Shown here: positions 1 to 8,681 of the stretch, one piece after another | Layout of the letters: each line of letters begins with the position of its first letter | Position numbering within the stretch: the stretch's first letter is position 1 | Assembly (NCBI RefSeq): GCF_009183415.1 | Contig: NZ_WEHU01000005.1 | Coordinates: forward strand, 62,001-126,000 | Reading direction: 5' to 3' | Source: Bacillus sp. B1-b2 | GTDB lineage: Bacteria; Bacillota; Bacilli; Bacillales; Cytobacillaceae | Length of the DNA stretch: 64,000 nt | Made by a program: the position numbers and the translations under genes | Notes under the pieces: generated by a model | Seen by the model: only the letters and a program-made list of their open reading frames with translations | Told to the model about the DNA's origin: nothing | The model's database searches: none

Positions 1-38
1 CTTTTTAACTAGTATTACATAGAGAGAATGTGTGACAT

Positions 39-425
39 ATGAAATACGTATATATTGGGATTGGTGGAACGATAGGCAGTATAGCGCGATACCTAGTAAC
101 AAGCATCCCTATTTCAGCTAGTTTTCCTTTCCAAACAATGATGATCAACTTAATTGGTTCATTTTTATTGGGATGGCTTACTAGTGCTATTATTACTAAA
201 CAAAAATGGCGTGAAGAGCTAAGTTCAGCAATTGGTACAGGTATTATTGGCTCTTTTACCACTTTATCAACATTTAGTTTTGATGCAGTTAAATTATTAG
301 AAAAAGGACAAATTGTCTCTGCTCTTATTTATATATTTTGTAGTGTAGTATTTGGATTAGTCTGTGCATTTATTGGCTTAAAGCTTGGTGAGAAGGGTAG
401 AAAGGAACACATAAGAAATGGTTAG
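39..425 (+). CDS. crcB: Fluoride channel Fluc/CrcB, first subunit
   Basis: A 128-residue integral membrane protein of the CrcB/Fluc family, which exports toxic fluoride down its gradient. The family pattern is visible: an N-terminal glycine-rich helix start (GGTIGSIARYL), the pore asparagine region NLIGSFLLG, and the Phe-box/sodium-site segment GSFTTLSTFS, with about four membrane segments. It overlaps the next crcB gene by 8 nt, as is usual in Gram-positive bacteria, where two different subunits pair as an antiparallel heterodimer. Only 38 bases lie upstream, so a fluoride riboswitch, if there is one, falls outside the window. The ribosome binding site is weak (GAGAGAATGTG). Confidence 0.95.
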   Translation: MKYVYIGIGGTIGSIARYLVTSIPISASFPFQTMMINLIGSFLLGWLTSAIITKQKWREELSSAIGTGIIGSFTTLSTFSFDAVKLLEKGQIVSALIYIFCSVVFGLVCAFIGLKLGEKGRKEHIRNG

Positions 426-777
426 TATTCTACTTATTGGAGCAGGTGGTTTTTTCGGTGCAATAACCCGATATTATATAATAAATTTATTAAAGAGTAT
501 GTGGAAGAAGGATTTTATTCCTACGATACTTGTTAATTTAAGTGCTTCCTTCTTATTAGGACTTCTAGCTAATTCCATTAATCTATCTAGTATATATACG
601 TTTGCTTGTATAGGATTTTTAGGAGCTTTTTCTACCTTTTCTACCTTAGTTGTAGAAGCTTGGAAACTATTCAATTTGGGAAGAAAAGTAGATTCACTAG
701 TATATTTAGCTCTAACCTTTTTTGGTGGGATGGCTTTTTGTTTTTCGGGGGTTATGATAGGAAGAATGTTTTTTTAG
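418..777 (+). CDS. crcB: Fluoride channel Fluc/CrcB, second subunit
   Basis: A 119-residue CrcB/Fluc protein, the partner of the preceding subunit. It shows the same architecture: GAGGFFGAITRY near the N-terminus, NLSASFLLG in the second helix, and GFLGAFSTFSTL carrying the Phe-box and central sodium site. Its start lies inside the end of the first crcB gene, implying translational coupling and balanced subunit production. A strong bidirectional terminator follows immediately. By family knowledge the two proteins form one dual-pore fluoride channel; neither is expected to work with a different partner, but this is inferred from gene pairing. Confidence 0.95.
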   Translation: MVSILLIGAGGFFGAITRYYIINLLKSMWKKDFIPTILVNLSASFLLGLLANSINLSSIYTFACIGFLGAFSTFSTLVVEAWKLFNLGRKVDSLVYLALTFFGGMAFCFSGVMIGRMFF

Positions 778-783
778 AAATCA

Positions 784-822
784 AAAAAGTATTCGATAAA
801 GGATTTTTATCGAATACTTTTT
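784..822. terminator. Bidirectional Rho-independent terminator, crcB pair / yidC2
   Basis: Perfect 17-bp arms (784-800 and 806-822) with a 5-nt loop, A-rich on the left and T-rich on the right. It can end both the crcB operon and the converging yidC gene. Confidence 0.9.
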
Positions 823-827
823 GCTTT

Positions 828-1613
828 CTATTTTTGGGTAACTATTACTGGGTCCTTTTGTGCAGGATAAAGTTTTCTGCCCAACATGGATTGTAGTATT
901 AAGAAAATACCTCCAACTGTCCAGTATAATGGAAGAGCAGCAGGAGCATTTAAAGAAACCATGATAATCATAATGGGTGAAATTAATCCCATAAATCTCA
1001 TTTGCTTTTGTTGTTCAGCAGTCATCGTACTCTGACTTACTCTAAATTGTAAATAATAAACAATACCTGCAATAGCTGTTAGGATTAAATCTGAATGTCC
1101 TAGATTAAACCATAAAAAAGAATGTGAAGCAATTTCTTGTGAACCACGAATTGCATAATAAAATCCCATAAGAATAGGCATTTGGATAAGCATAGGTAAG
1201 CAACCAATATTTAAAGGATTAATATTATTCTTTTTATATAAATCCATCATCTCTGCTTGTAATTTTTGTTGTTCTTTTTGGTCTTTTGTTGTTTTTAATT
1301 TTTTTTGTATTCTATCCATTTCAGGCTTGATACCTTCCATTTTACCCTTCATGCTTTGTTGGTTTTTATATTGTCTTAACATTAGGGGCATTAACACTAA
1401 GCGTATCACTAATGTTATTAATATAATTGCTAAACCATAGCTTCCTGCAAAGATATTAGCAGTACCATGTATAATCGAAATAAATGGTTCAACAAAAACA
1501 TTGTGGAAGAAACCACTGTCTGTACCATTTGTAGATGAAGAACATGCACTTAATAAAAGGGTAGTAAATAGGACAACTAGCATTAAACCTGTATTTTTTG
1601 TTAATTTATTCAT
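828..1613 (-). CDS. yidC: Membrane protein insertase YidC/OxaA, YidC2 type (lipoprotein)
   Basis: A 261-residue YidC/Oxa1/SpoIIIJ-family insertase that places membrane proteins into the cytoplasmic membrane. The N-terminus is a lipoprotein signal with lipobox LLSAC (lipidated Cys24), and the conserved groove arginine is Arg71 in ITLVIRLVLMPL. A charged cytoplasmic hairpin and further hydrophobic segments follow. The ATG at 1613 is chosen because GGAGGAATAATAATG sits directly before it; the open frame extends 48 codons further upstream but without membrane-protein character. The gene lies directly behind a MifM-like leader, which is how B. subtilis yqjG (yidC2) is organised, so this is probably the inducible back-up insertase rather than the SpoIIIJ housekeeping copy. 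Confidence 0.95.
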   Translation of the reverse strand: MNKLTKNTGLMLVVLFTTLLLSACSSSTNGTDSGFFHNVFVEPFISIIHGTANIFAGSYGLAIILITLVIRLVLMPLMLRQYKNQQSMKGKMEGIKPEMDRIQKKLKTTKDQKEQQKLQAEMMDLYKKNNINPLNIGCLPMLIQMPILMGFYYAIRGSQEIASHSFLWFNLGHSDLILTAIAGIVYYLQFRVSQSTMTAEQQKQMRFMGLISPIMIIMVSLNAPAALPLYWTVGGIFLILQSMLGRKLYPAQKDPVIVTQK

Positions 1614-1618
1614 TATTA

Positions 1619-1664
1619 TTCCTCCAAATTTAGTATTAATTACTACTAAGAATGCAAGGAGGAA
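1619..1664 (-). promoter_or_regulatory. Hairpin sequestering the yidC2 Shine-Dalgarno
   Basis: On the minus strand TTCCTCC (1664-1658), inside the last codons of the leader ORF, is a perfect complement of GGAGGAA (1625-1619), the yidC2 ribosome binding site. An inner stem TTAGTA (1649-1644) / TACTAA (1635-1630) closes the loop. A ribosome paused near the end of the leader would open the outer stem. This is the arrangement known for mifM-yqjG in B. subtilis. Confidence 0.85.
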
Positions 1665-1941
1665 AAGGTTTTTCCAAATCATCATGAGAGCTTTGTATTC
1701 TTTTACGGATATTTTTACATATCCAGTGTAAAATAGGAATATTATACTTTTTAACATTCATATTTATAGCATTAATAGAAACATGCAAAGAAAATTGCTC
1801 ATCAGTGTTAATAAACTCATTTTGAACGGATGCTTTCAAGTTCCAATCCCAAAAATGCTTTAAGATTAACCCTAAAAGTACCGTATAATATAAAGTTTGA
1901 TAACTAGGAAGATTTGATAAGTCAAACAGTAATTCAATCAT
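1636..1941 (-). CDS. mifM: MifM-like arrest-peptide leader controlling yidC2
   Basis: A 101-residue ORF with its own ribosome binding site (AGAGGTG) directly upstream of yidC2. It has one N-terminal hydrophobic segment (about residues 13-30) and a basic C-terminal part. From memory, B. subtilis MifM arrest depends on residues in a segment R69-I70..W73-I74..M80 followed by an acidic stretch near 86-89. Here Ile70, Trp73, Ile74, Lys76 and Arg79 fall at the same numbers, followed by Asp87, Asp88 and Glu90. In B. subtilis MifM monitors membrane insertion by SpoIIIJ: when insertion fails, arrest persists, the downstream hairpin opens and YidC2 is made. Function here is inferred from layout, motif and hairpin together. 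Confidence 0.85.
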   Translation of the reverse strand: MIELLFDLSNLPSYQTLYYTVLLGLILKHFWDWNLKASVQNEFINTDEQFSLHVSINAINMNVKKYNIPILHWICKNIRKRIQSSHDDLEKPFPPCILSSN

Positions 1942-1972
1942 TTAGACACCTCTAATTCTAGTTAACAATAAA

Positions 1973-2001
1973 ATTATAACTAACAGATGCATGAAAAGCA
2001 A
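1973..2001 (-). promoter_or_regulatory. SigA-type promoter of mifM-yidC2
   Basis: Minus strand TTGCTT (2001-1996), a 17-nt spacer, then a perfect TATAAT (1978-1973), about 30 nt before the leader start codon. Confidence 0.6.
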
Positions 2002-2230
2002 TTTATTGTTAAGGATTACATAGAAAAAAACACTAAATGATTCAGAAATGTGACAGAGAGTGGATAATCATTCAAATAAAAAGATTGTTATTAAATAGGA
2101 TATGGGAGTAAAATAAGTAATTATAGTAATAGGTAATAGAACTTAATAATGGGAAATAAAAAATGCAATGGTATAATAAAAAGAAGAAAAATAACCGTAT
2201 AGAAGTTCTAAACCAATGAGGAGGGAGATT

Positions 2231-2776
2231 GTGAAGGCTTTAATAAATATTGATTATACATTTGATTTTATTGAAGGAAACCTACCTTGCGGGAAACCGG
2301 GGATAGAAATCGAGCATAGTGTAACTTCTATTTCTAGGAATTTTATAGAAGCAGGAGATTATACTGTTTTCGCTATTGATTTACATCATAAGGATGATTC
2401 CTTTCACCCTGAATCCAGTTTATTTCCACCACATAACATAGAGGGTACCCCAGGTAGGGAATTGTACGGATCCTTACAAGAGGTTTATAAAGAGAATCAA
2501 AGCTTAAATAATGTTTACTGGATGGATAAAACGAGGTATAGTGCTTTTGCAGGCACAAATTTGCATATCAAATTGCAAGAAAGAAATATCAAAGATTTAT
2601 ATCTTGTAGGAGTTTGCACAGATATTTGTGTACTTCATACAGCGGTAGATGCTTACAACTTAGGATACAAGATTTATGTATATGAAAATGCCGTTGCTTC
2701 ATTTAATGAAATAGGACATAAATGGGCATTAACGCATTTTGAAAATGTGTTAGGTGCCAAGATACTTACTTGGTAA
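2231..2776 (+). CDS. pncA: Nicotinamidase PncA
   Basis: A 181-residue isochorismatase-fold amidohydrolase that converts nicotinamide to nicotinate. The catalytic triad fits the family: Asp8 (INIDYTFDF), Lys100 (MDKTRYSAF) and Cys133 (GVCTDICV), with metal ligands near Asp50, His52 and His59. The GTG at 2231 is chosen as the start: the open frame can begin at an ATG at 2216, but that ATG overlaps the ribosome binding site AGGAGGGAG, which is well spaced for the GTG, and PncA proteins begin right at this point. It is the first gene of a pncA-pncB-nadE operon, 32 nt before pncB. A TATAAT at 2172-2177 could be the -10 box. Confidence 0.93.
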   Translation: MKALINIDYTFDFIEGNLPCGKPGIEIEHSVTSISRNFIEAGDYTVFAIDLHHKDDSFHPESSLFPPHNIEGTPGRELYGSLQEVYKENQSLNNVYWMDKTRYSAFAGTNLHIKLQERNIKDLYLVGVCTDICVLHTAVDAYNLGYKIYVYENAVASFNEIGHKWALTHFENVLGAKILTW

Positions 2777-2808
2777 TTGGTGTTAAGTAGCAGGAGGATA
2801 ATAGAAGA

Positions 2809-4269
2809 ATGAGTTTTAATTTTGAAGATGACAGTTTAATGTTACATACAGATTTATATCAAATTAATATGGCAGAAACATATTGGGAAGATGGAATTGC
2901 GGAAAGAAATGCGGTTTTCGAACTATATTTCCGAAAGCTACCATTTCATAATGGCTATGCCATATTTGCTGGTTTAGAAAGAGTGATTCAATATTTAAGA
3001 GAATTACGTTTTACAGAAACAGATTTGCAATATTTAAGAGAACAGGGCTATCAAGAAGATTTTCTTCATTACTTAAAGGATCTGCGTTTTACTGGAAATG
3101 TAAGATCAGCTAAAGAAGGGGAAGTCATTTTTGCAAATGAGCCACTTATGAGAATTGAAGCACCATTAGCGCAGGCTCAATTAGTAGAAACCGCTATTCT
3201 AAACATTGTGAATTACCAAACATTAATTGCAACAAAAGCATCTAGAATCAAAAATTCTATTGGTGAAGGAGTTGTTATGGAATTTGGTAGTAGAAGAGCT
3301 CATGAGTTAGATGCCGCATTGTGGGGAACAAGAGCTGCATTTATAGGCGGATTTAGTTCTACTTCAAACGTAAGAGCGGGTAAATTATTTGGTATTCCTG
3401 TTTCAGGCACGCACGCTCATTCCATGATTCAAGCATACAGAGACGAGTATACAGCTTTCCATAAGTATGCAAGAAGACATAAAAATTGTGTGTTTTTAGT
3501 TGATACATACGATACCTTAAGATCTGGAGTACCTACTGCTATAAAGGTAGCTAAAGAACTTGGGGATAGTATCAATTTCCTAGGAATTAGGTTAGATAGT
3601 GGCGACTTAGCCTATTTATCAAAAGAAGCTAGAAAAATGTTAGATGCCGCAGGGTTTACGGATACTAAAATTGTGGCAAGTAATGATTTAGATGAATACA
3701 CCATTATCAACCTAAAAGCTCAAGGTGCAAAAATAGATATTTGGGGAATAGGGACGAAACTAATAACTGCATATGACCAACCCGCACTTGGAGGAGTTTA
3801 CAAACTTGTTTCCATTGAAGATGAAGAGGGACAGATGGTGGACACGATTAAAATTAGTGGAAACCCAGAAAAAGTGACTACTCCTGGTCTAAAAAGGGTA
3901 TATAGAATTATTAATAGTATAAATGGAAAATCAGAAGGAGATTATATTTGCCTAGAATCGGAACATCCTGAAAACGAAGAGCGCTTAAAAATGTTCCATC
4001 CTACGCATACTTATATAAGTAAATTTGTCACAAACTTTCATGCAAAAGATATTCACCAAGATATCATTCAAAATGGAGAGCTTATTTATAAAACTCCAGA
4101 TATTCTGGAAATACAGAAATATACAGAAGAAAGTTTAGCTTTTCTTTGGGATGAATATAAGAGGTCTTTAAATCCAGAAGAATATCCTGTGGATTTGAGT
4201 CCACTATGTTGGGAAAACAAAATGAACCATTTAGAACAAGTAAAAGAATCTGTTAGAAATAGAAGCTGA
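2809..4269 (+). CDS. pncB: Nicotinate phosphoribosyltransferase PncB
   Basis: A 486-residue nicotinate phosphoribosyltransferase that makes nicotinate mononucleotide from nicotinate and PRPP with ATP hydrolysis. Recognisable family segments are [14 protein letters not shown], the probable phosphorylatable histidine in [21 protein letters not shown], and the PRPP-binding stretch [13 protein letters not shown]. The length is normal for the bacillus-type enzyme. The start has AGGAGGATAATAGAAG ahead of it. It lies between nicotinamidase and NAD synthetase, so the operon covers nicotinamide salvage except the adenylyl transfer step (nadD, not in the window). Confidence 0.95.
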   Translation: MSFNFEDDSLMLHTDLYQINMAETYWEDGIAERNAVFELYFRKLPFHNGYAIFAGLERVIQYLRELRFTETDLQYLREQGYQEDFLHYLKDLRFTGNVRSAKEGEVIFANEPLMRIEAPLAQAQLVETAILNIVNYQTLIATKASRIKNSIGEGVVMEFGSRRAHELDAALWGTRAAFIGGFSSTSNVRAGKLFGIPVSGTHAHSMIQAYRDEYTAFHKYARRHKNCVFLVDTYDTLRSGVPTAIKVAKELGDSINFLGIRLDSGDLAYLSKEARKMLDAAGFTDTKIVASNDLDEYTIINLKAQGAKIDIWGIGTKLITAYDQPALGGVYKLVSIEDEEGQMVDTIKISGNPEKVTTPGLKRVYRIINSINGKSEGDYICLESEHPENEERLKMFHPTHTYISKFVTNFHAKDIHQDIIQNGELIYKTPDILEIQKYTEESLAFLWDEYKRSLNPEEYPVDLSPLCWENKMNHLEQVKESVRNRS

Positions 4270-4282
4270 GGAGGAAATATTA

Positions 4283-5104
4283 ATGAATCTACAACAGAAA
4301 ATTATGAATGACTTAAATGTTCAAGCTCAAATAGATCCAAAATCTGAAATAAAAAAACGTGTAGATTTCCTTAAGAGTTATGTGAAAAAAGCGAGAGCAA
4401 AAGGTTTTGTACTAGGTATAAGCGGAGGACAAGATTCTTCTTTAGCTGGAAGATTAGCACAATTAGCTGTGGAAGAGTTACGACAAGAAGGATATGATGC
4501 TACCTTTATCGCAGTTAGACTACCTTATGGAACGCAGAAAGACGAAGAAGATGCAAAAAGAGCATTAACGTTTATAGCTGCGGATAAAGAGGTTATTTTT
4601 AATGTTAAACAACCAGTTGATGCTGTTAAAGAAGTATTTGATAGCATGGCAGGTGTTGAATTAACGGATTACCACAAAGGTAATGTAAAAGCAAGAATGC
4701 GAATGATTGCTCAATACGCAATTGGAGGACAAGAAAACCTACTTGTTATTGGAACAGACCACGCTGCAGAAGCAGTAACTGGATTCTTTACGAAATATGG
4801 AGATGGTGGAGCAGATATCCTTCCATTAACTGGTTTAACTAAAAGACAAGGAAAAGAGTTGTTAAAAGAATTAAATGCAGAAGAAGCAATCTATTTAAAG
4901 GTTCCTACAGCTGATTTACTTGACAATAAACCTGGTCAAGCAGATGAAACAGAACTAGGAATCACATATGATCAATTAGATGATTACTTAGAAGGAAAAG
5001 AAGTAACAAAAGAAGTAGCAGATAAAATAGAAGCACGCTATTTAATAACAGAACATAAAAGACAAGTTCCTGTATCTATGTTTGATACTTGGTGGAAGGC
5101 ATAA
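4283..5104 (+). CDS. nadE: NH3-dependent NAD+ synthetase NadE
   Basis: A 273-residue ammonia-dependent NAD synthetase that amidates deamido-NAD with ATP. The PP-loop SGGQDS is at residues 47-52, and [24 protein letters not shown] and [11 protein letters not shown] are typical substrate-loop segments. There is no N-terminal glutaminase domain, so it uses free ammonia, as B. subtilis NadE does. It starts 13 nt after pncB with GAGGAAATATT before the ATG, and a terminator follows 8 nt after the stop, closing the operon. Confidence 0.96.
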   Translation: MNLQQKIMNDLNVQAQIDPKSEIKKRVDFLKSYVKKARAKGFVLGISGGQDSSLAGRLAQLAVEELRQEGYDATFIAVRLPYGTQKDEEDAKRALTFIAADKEVIFNVKQPVDAVKEVFDSMAGVELTDYHKGNVKARMRMIAQYAIGGQENLLVIGTDHAAEAVTGFFTKYGDGGADILPLTGLTKRQGKELLKELNAEEAIYLKVPTADLLDNKPGQADETELGITYDQLDDYLEGKEVTKEVADKIEARYLITEHKRQVPVSMFDTWWKA

Positions 5105-5112
5105 GTCAGATG

Positions 5113-5157
5113 AAAATCCCTGTACTAAGCAGAAAGTGCTATGTACAGGGATTTTTA
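5113..5157 (+). terminator. Terminator of the pncA-pncB-nadE operon
   Basis: Arms AAAATCCCTGTAC (5113-5125) and GTACAGGGATTTT (5143-5155), followed by T-rich sequence. Confidence 0.85.
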
Positions 5158-5240
5158 TTTTTAAGACAAATGTTGAAAGTTTTTCAAAATATAATGATTT
5201 TGTACAGGCATGTCCATAAAAATTTCATAATCTATAACAA

Positions 5241-5280
5241 AGATACAAATTAGAAAGAAATAGGTTCCTATTTTGTATCT
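5241..5280 (+). promoter_or_regulatory. Structured 5' leader of the 50-codon gene
   Basis: AGATACAAA (5241-5249) pairs with TTTGTATCT (5272-5280), and inside it AAATAGG / CCTATTT forms a tight TT-loop hairpin, leaving a one-sided bulge near TTAGAAAGA. It ends about 10 nt before the AAGGAG of the small gene. It could be an operator or an RNA leader; no known riboswitch is recognised. Confidence 0.4.
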
Positions 5281-5306
5281 AATACATTTAAAGGAGCGAA
5301 ATATAT

Positions 5307-5459
5307 ATGTTTACTATTTTTGGGTTAGATGTGAATTTAGTATTGCTTAATATTCCTTTTCATTTTGAGTATGCAATTTCTATCGGGGATGACCACAAAA
5401 AACCTCATCCACCTAAGAAACCACACCATGGAATGGCTGCAGCTACAGAAGAAGCATAA
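5307..5459 (+). CDS. Small His/Pro/Lys-rich protein of unknown function
   Basis: A 50-codon ORF with a ribosome binding site (AAGGAG) and its own downstream terminator, which together suggest a real, independently transcribed gene. The N-terminal half is hydrophobic (MFTIFGLDVNLVLLNI), and the C-terminal half is hydrophilic with a His/Lys/Pro cluster (DDHKKPHPPKKPHHG) that could bind metal or nucleic acid. I do not recognise the family. It lies between the NAD operon and pflA and belongs to neither. Coding status rests on the ribosome binding site, terminator and isolated position; homologues are needed to confirm it. Confidence 0.55.
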   Translation: MFTIFGLDVNLVLLNIPFHFEYAISIGDDHKKPHPPKKPHHGMAAATEEA

Positions 5460-5462
5460 TTT

Positions 5463-5501
5463 AAAAAGAAGGATTTCATATTTGAAATCCTTCTTTTTTT
5501 T
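5463..5501. terminator. Bidirectional terminator, small gene / pflA
   Basis: Arms AAGAAGGATTTCA (5466-5478) and TGAAATCCTTCTT (5483-5495), with an A-run before and a T-run after, so it can serve both the 50-codon gene and converging pflA. Confidence 0.85.
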
Positions 5502-5511
5502 ATATTTGTCG

Positions 5512-6255
5512 TTAACTTATTGCTCTGATTGCTTTATTCAAGATATGTGTTGCAAAGTCAACAGACTCTTGGCTAGGAGGATCAATTCCATCTAGAGGGT
5601 AGTCAAGTCCGAGTGTTTCCCATTTATATACACCTAACTTGTGGTATGGTAAAATATCTATTTTTTCAACATTCTTTAAGGTTGAGATAAATTCACTTAG
5701 CTTAGTTAAGTCTTCTTCATTGTCATTTATTGTAGGAACTAATACGTGTCTAATCCAAACTGGAATAGCTTTTTCTGATAAATAATGAGCAAAATCTAAA
5801 ATATGATCATTTCCCATTCCTGTTAAGCTAATATGTTTTTTTCTATTAATATGCTTTAAATCAAGTAGGACAAGATCTGTATATTCCATTAATTCACCTA
5901 ATTGTTCTTGAAAAAGAGCAGATTTAGAATAACACCCACCAGATGAATCAATAGTTGTATGAATTCCTAGTTTTTTGCATGCTTTAAATAAAGAAATTAA
6001 GAAGGGAAGTTGTAATAAGGGTTCACCACCACTTACAGTAATACCTCCACCAGAAGCATCAATAAAAGGAAGATAGGTCTGAATATCATTCATGATTTCT
6101 GCAACAGACATTTGCTTTCCTGTACCAATTTCCCATGTATCTGCATTATGACAAAACTGGCATCTAAGTAAGCATCCCTGAGTAAATACAACATATCGAA
6201 TTCCAGGGCCGTCCACAGTACCAAAAGTTTCAATTGAATGTATATTTCCGATCAT
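5512..6255 (-). CDS. pflA: Pyruvate formate-lyase activating enzyme PflA
   Basis: A 247-residue radical-SAM glycyl-radical activase that installs the glycyl radical on PflB under anaerobic conditions. The [4Fe-4S] cysteines are C28, C32 and C35 (QGCLLRCQFCHN), and the SAM-binding GGE motif is in GGGITVSGGEPLL. The ATG at 6255 has AAGGAGGAACTTAAA before it; the open frame extends 12 codons further without a site. It follows pflB by 97 nt on the same strand, the usual pflB-pflA order. A GC-rich hairpin lies in the gap between the two genes. Confidence 0.95.
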   Translation of the reverse strand: MIGNIHSIETFGTVDGPGIRYVVFTQGCLLRCQFCHNADTWEIGTGKQMSVAEIMNDIQTYLPFIDASGGGITVSGGEPLLQLPFLISLFKACKKLGIHTTIDSSGGCYSKSALFQEQLGELMEYTDLVLLDLKHINRKKHISLTGMGNDHILDFAHYLSEKAIPVWIRHVLVPTINDNEEDLTKLSEFISTLKNVEKIDILPYHKLGVYKWETLGLDYPLDGIDPPSQESVDFATHILNKAIRAIS

Positions 6256-6305
6256 TTTAAGTTCCTCCTTGTTAATAACACATTGTAGCAAGTATTACTC
6301 TAAGT

Positions 6306-6345
6306 AGAAGGGGGAAGAGGAAGTAAAGCTGTCTCTTCTCCCTAA
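6306..6345 (-). promoter_or_regulatory. Hairpin between pflB and pflA
   Basis: Minus strand GGGAGAAGAG pairs with CTCTTCCCCC with one mismatch around a 13-nt loop, just after the pflB stop. There is no proper T-run, so it may be a partial terminator or a processing/stability element lowering pflA relative to pflB. Confidence 0.45.
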
Positions 6346-6352
6346 AAATAAA

Positions 6353-8593
6353 TTACATAGTATCGTGGAAAGTACGGCTAATTACATCTTGTTGTTGCTC
6401 ACGAGTTAATTTAATAAAGTTAACTGCATATCCAGAAACACGAATGGTTAATTGTGGATATAACTCAGGATGCTCCATTGCATCTAATAAAGTTTCTCTG
6501 TTAAACACGTTAACATTTAAGTGATGACCAGCTTTTGCAGCATAACCATCTAAAATAGATACTAAGTTTTTAGCACGATCTTCTTCTTCTTTTCCTAATG
6601 CTTTAGGAACGATTGAGAAAGTATTAGAAATACCATCTAATGAGTAGTCATATGGTAATTTTGCTACTGAAGAAAGAGAAGCAAGTGTACCTTTTGTATC
6701 ACGACCATGCATTGGATTAGCTCCTGGAGCAAATGGTTCACCAGCACGGCGGCCATCAGGTGTGTTACCAGTTTTCTTACCATAAACTACATTTGAAGTA
6801 ATCGTTAAAACAGATGTAGTATGCATAGAATTACGATACGTTTGGTGTTTGCGTAATTTTTTCATGAAGCTTTGTACTAGTTCAATAGCTAATTCATCAA
6901 CAGCATCATCATTGTTACCGTATTTCGGGAATTCACCCTCTGTTTCAAAATCAACAGCTAATCCGTTTTCATCTCTTAGAACTTTCACTTTAGCATGTTT
7001 GATCGCACTTAATGAATCTGCAACTACACTTAATCCAGCGATTCCAGTAGCCATTGTGCGTAGGATTTGCGTATCATGTAATGCCATTTCAATTCTTTCG
7101 TAAGAATATTTATCATGCATATAGTGAATAACGTTTAATGTATTAATGTATAGTCCAGCTAACCATTCCATCATATTATCGAATTTGTCTTTAACCTCTT
7201 TATAATCTAAATACTCAGAAGTGATTGGAGCAAATTTAGGACCTACTTGAACCTTTAATTTTTCATCTACTCCACCATTGATTGCATATAATAAGCATTT
7301 CGCTAAGTTTGCACGTGCCCCAAAGAATTGTAGTTGTTTACCGATTTCCATTGCAGAAACACAACAAGCAATTCCGTAATCATCTCCCCATTGAGGTTTC
7401 ATAATGTCATCATTTTCATATTGAATGGAGCTTGTTTGAATAGACATTTGTGCACAGAATTTCTTAAAGTTTTCAGGTAATTGAGTAGACCATAGTACAG
7501 TTAAATTTGGTTCTGGTGCAGGACCTAAGTTATCTAATGTATGAAGGAAACGAAATGAGTTTTTAGTAACTAAAGGTCTACCATCATTTGCCATACCACC
7601 AATAGATTCTGTAACCCAAGTTGGATCACCACTAAATAATTCATTATAATCAGGTGTACGAGCGAATTTTACAAGGCGAAGCTTCATAATGAAATGATCG
7701 ACAATTTCTTGTACTTCTTTTTCTGTAAGAGTTCCTCTAGCTAAATCTCTTTCTACATAAATATCTAAGAAAGTAGATACACGACCTAAACTCATTGCTG
7801 CTCCATTTTGTTCTTTAATAGCTGCAAGGTAAGCAAGATAAAGCCATTGGAAGGCCTCTAATGTATTTTCTGCTGGTCTTGAAAGATCAAATCCATAAGA
7901 TTTGCCAAGTTCTTTTAATTCACTTAAAGCACGAATTTGCTCAGATACTTCTTCTCTTAAACGAATGTTTTCTTCTGTCATAACAGAACTTGTTGCTCTT
8001 TTATCTTTTTGTTTTTCGTTAATTAAGAAATCTACTCCGTAAAGAGCGACACGACGGTAGTCTCCGATAATTCTTCCACGGCCATAAGCATCTGGTAGAC
8101 CAGTGATGATAGCTGCTTTTCTAGCTAATCTCATTTCATCTGTATAAGCGTCAAATACTCCAGCGTTATGCGTTTTACGGTGTTCAGAAAAGAATCTTTC
8201 TAAATCTTCATCTGCTTTATAACCATAAGATTCACATGCTTGAACAGCCATTCTTATACCACCATTCGGTTGGAAAGAACGTTTGAAAGGTTCGTCTGTT
8301 TGAACACCAACGATTTTCTCTTTTTCTTTGTCTAAATATCCAGGACCATGAGAGATAATAGTAGATACAATATCCGTATCTAAATTGTAAACTCCACCGC
8401 GTTCGCGTTCTAATTTACTTAATTCTAGCACTTGTTCCCATAATTGTGTTGTTTCTAAAGTTGGTCCAGATAAAAAGGAGGAATCACCAAGGTATGGATT
8501 AAAGTTTTTTAAAATAAAGTCTCTAACATCCACTTCTTTTTGCCAGCTACCTGATTTAAAGCCTTCCCAATAATTTGTTTCTACTTTTTCCAT
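6353..8593 (-). CDS. pflB: Formate C-acetyltransferase (pyruvate formate-lyase) PflB
   Basis: A 746-residue glycyl-radical enzyme that converts pyruvate and CoA to acetyl-CoA and formate in anaerobic fermentation. The catalytic cysteine pair is in [11 protein letters not shown] (about residues 410-411) and the radical glycine in [10 protein letters not shown] (about residue 721). The ATG at 8593 is preferred, with GAGGTGAATTTC before it; a GTG three codons earlier overlaps that site. A TGTGA-N6-TCACA operator lies about 75 bp upstream, so oxygen/redox control is likely. It is the first gene of pflB-pflA. Confidence 0.96.
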   Translation of the reverse strand: MEKVETNYWEGFKSGSWQKEVDVRDFILKNFNPYLGDSSFLSGPTLETTQLWEQVLELSKLERERGGVYNLDTDIVSTIISHGPGYLDKEKEKIVGVQTDEPFKRSFQPNGGIRMAVQACESYGYKADEDLERFFSEHRKTHNAGVFDAYTDEMRLARKAAIITGLPDAYGRGRIIGDYRRVALYGVDFLINEKQKDKRATSSVMTEENIRLREEVSEQIRALSELKELGKSYGFDLSRPAENTLEAFQWLYLAYLAAIKEQNGAAMSLGRVSTFLDIYVERDLARGTLTEKEVQEIVDHFIMKLRLVKFARTPDYNELFSGDPTWVTESIGGMANDGRPLVTKNSFRFLHTLDNLGPAPEPNLTVLWSTQLPENFKKFCAQMSIQTSSIQYENDDIMKPQWGDDYGIACCVSAMEIGKQLQFFGARANLAKCLLYAINGGVDEKLKVQVGPKFAPITSEYLDYKEVKDKFDNMMEWLAGLYINTLNVIHYMHDKYSYERIEMALHDTQILRTMATGIAGLSVVADSLSAIKHAKVKVLRDENGLAVDFETEGEFPKYGNNDDAVDELAIELVQSFMKKLRKHQTYRNSMHTTSVLTITSNVVYGKKTGNTPDGRRAGEPFAPGANPMHGRDTKGTLASLSSVAKLPYDYSLDGISNTFSIVPKALGKEEEDRAKNLVSILDGYAAKAGHHLNVNVFNRETLLDAMEHPELYPQLTIRVSGYAVNFIKLTREQQQDVISRTFHDTM

Positions 8594-8665
8594 GAAATTC
8601 ACCTCATCGAATAAAATATATAACAGAAAGCTAATTTCTTTCTGATTTAACTATAACAGATTATA

Positions 8666-8681
8666 TGTGATGTTTTTCACA
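8666..8681. promoter_or_regulatory. FNR/Rex-like operator upstream of pflB
   Basis: TGTGATGTTTTTCACA is a perfect TGTGA-N6-TCACA palindrome, extended by flanking TA/TA. It matches the Bacillus Fnr consensus and also resembles Rex boxes (TTGTGA-N6-TCACAA), although the outer T/A is not TTG/CAA. It lies about 75 bp upstream of pflB, a sensible place for anaerobic or NADH-responsive control. Confidence 0.7.

Noticed and set aside
1-38. Possible fluoride riboswitch before crcB
   Set aside because: Only 38 bases are available, too short to hold the fold; it may lie outside the window.
1614-1757. Longer N-terminus of YidC starting at 1757
   Set aside because: The extension covers the mifM end and the hairpin, and a perfect ribosome binding site and lipoprotein signal start at 1613.
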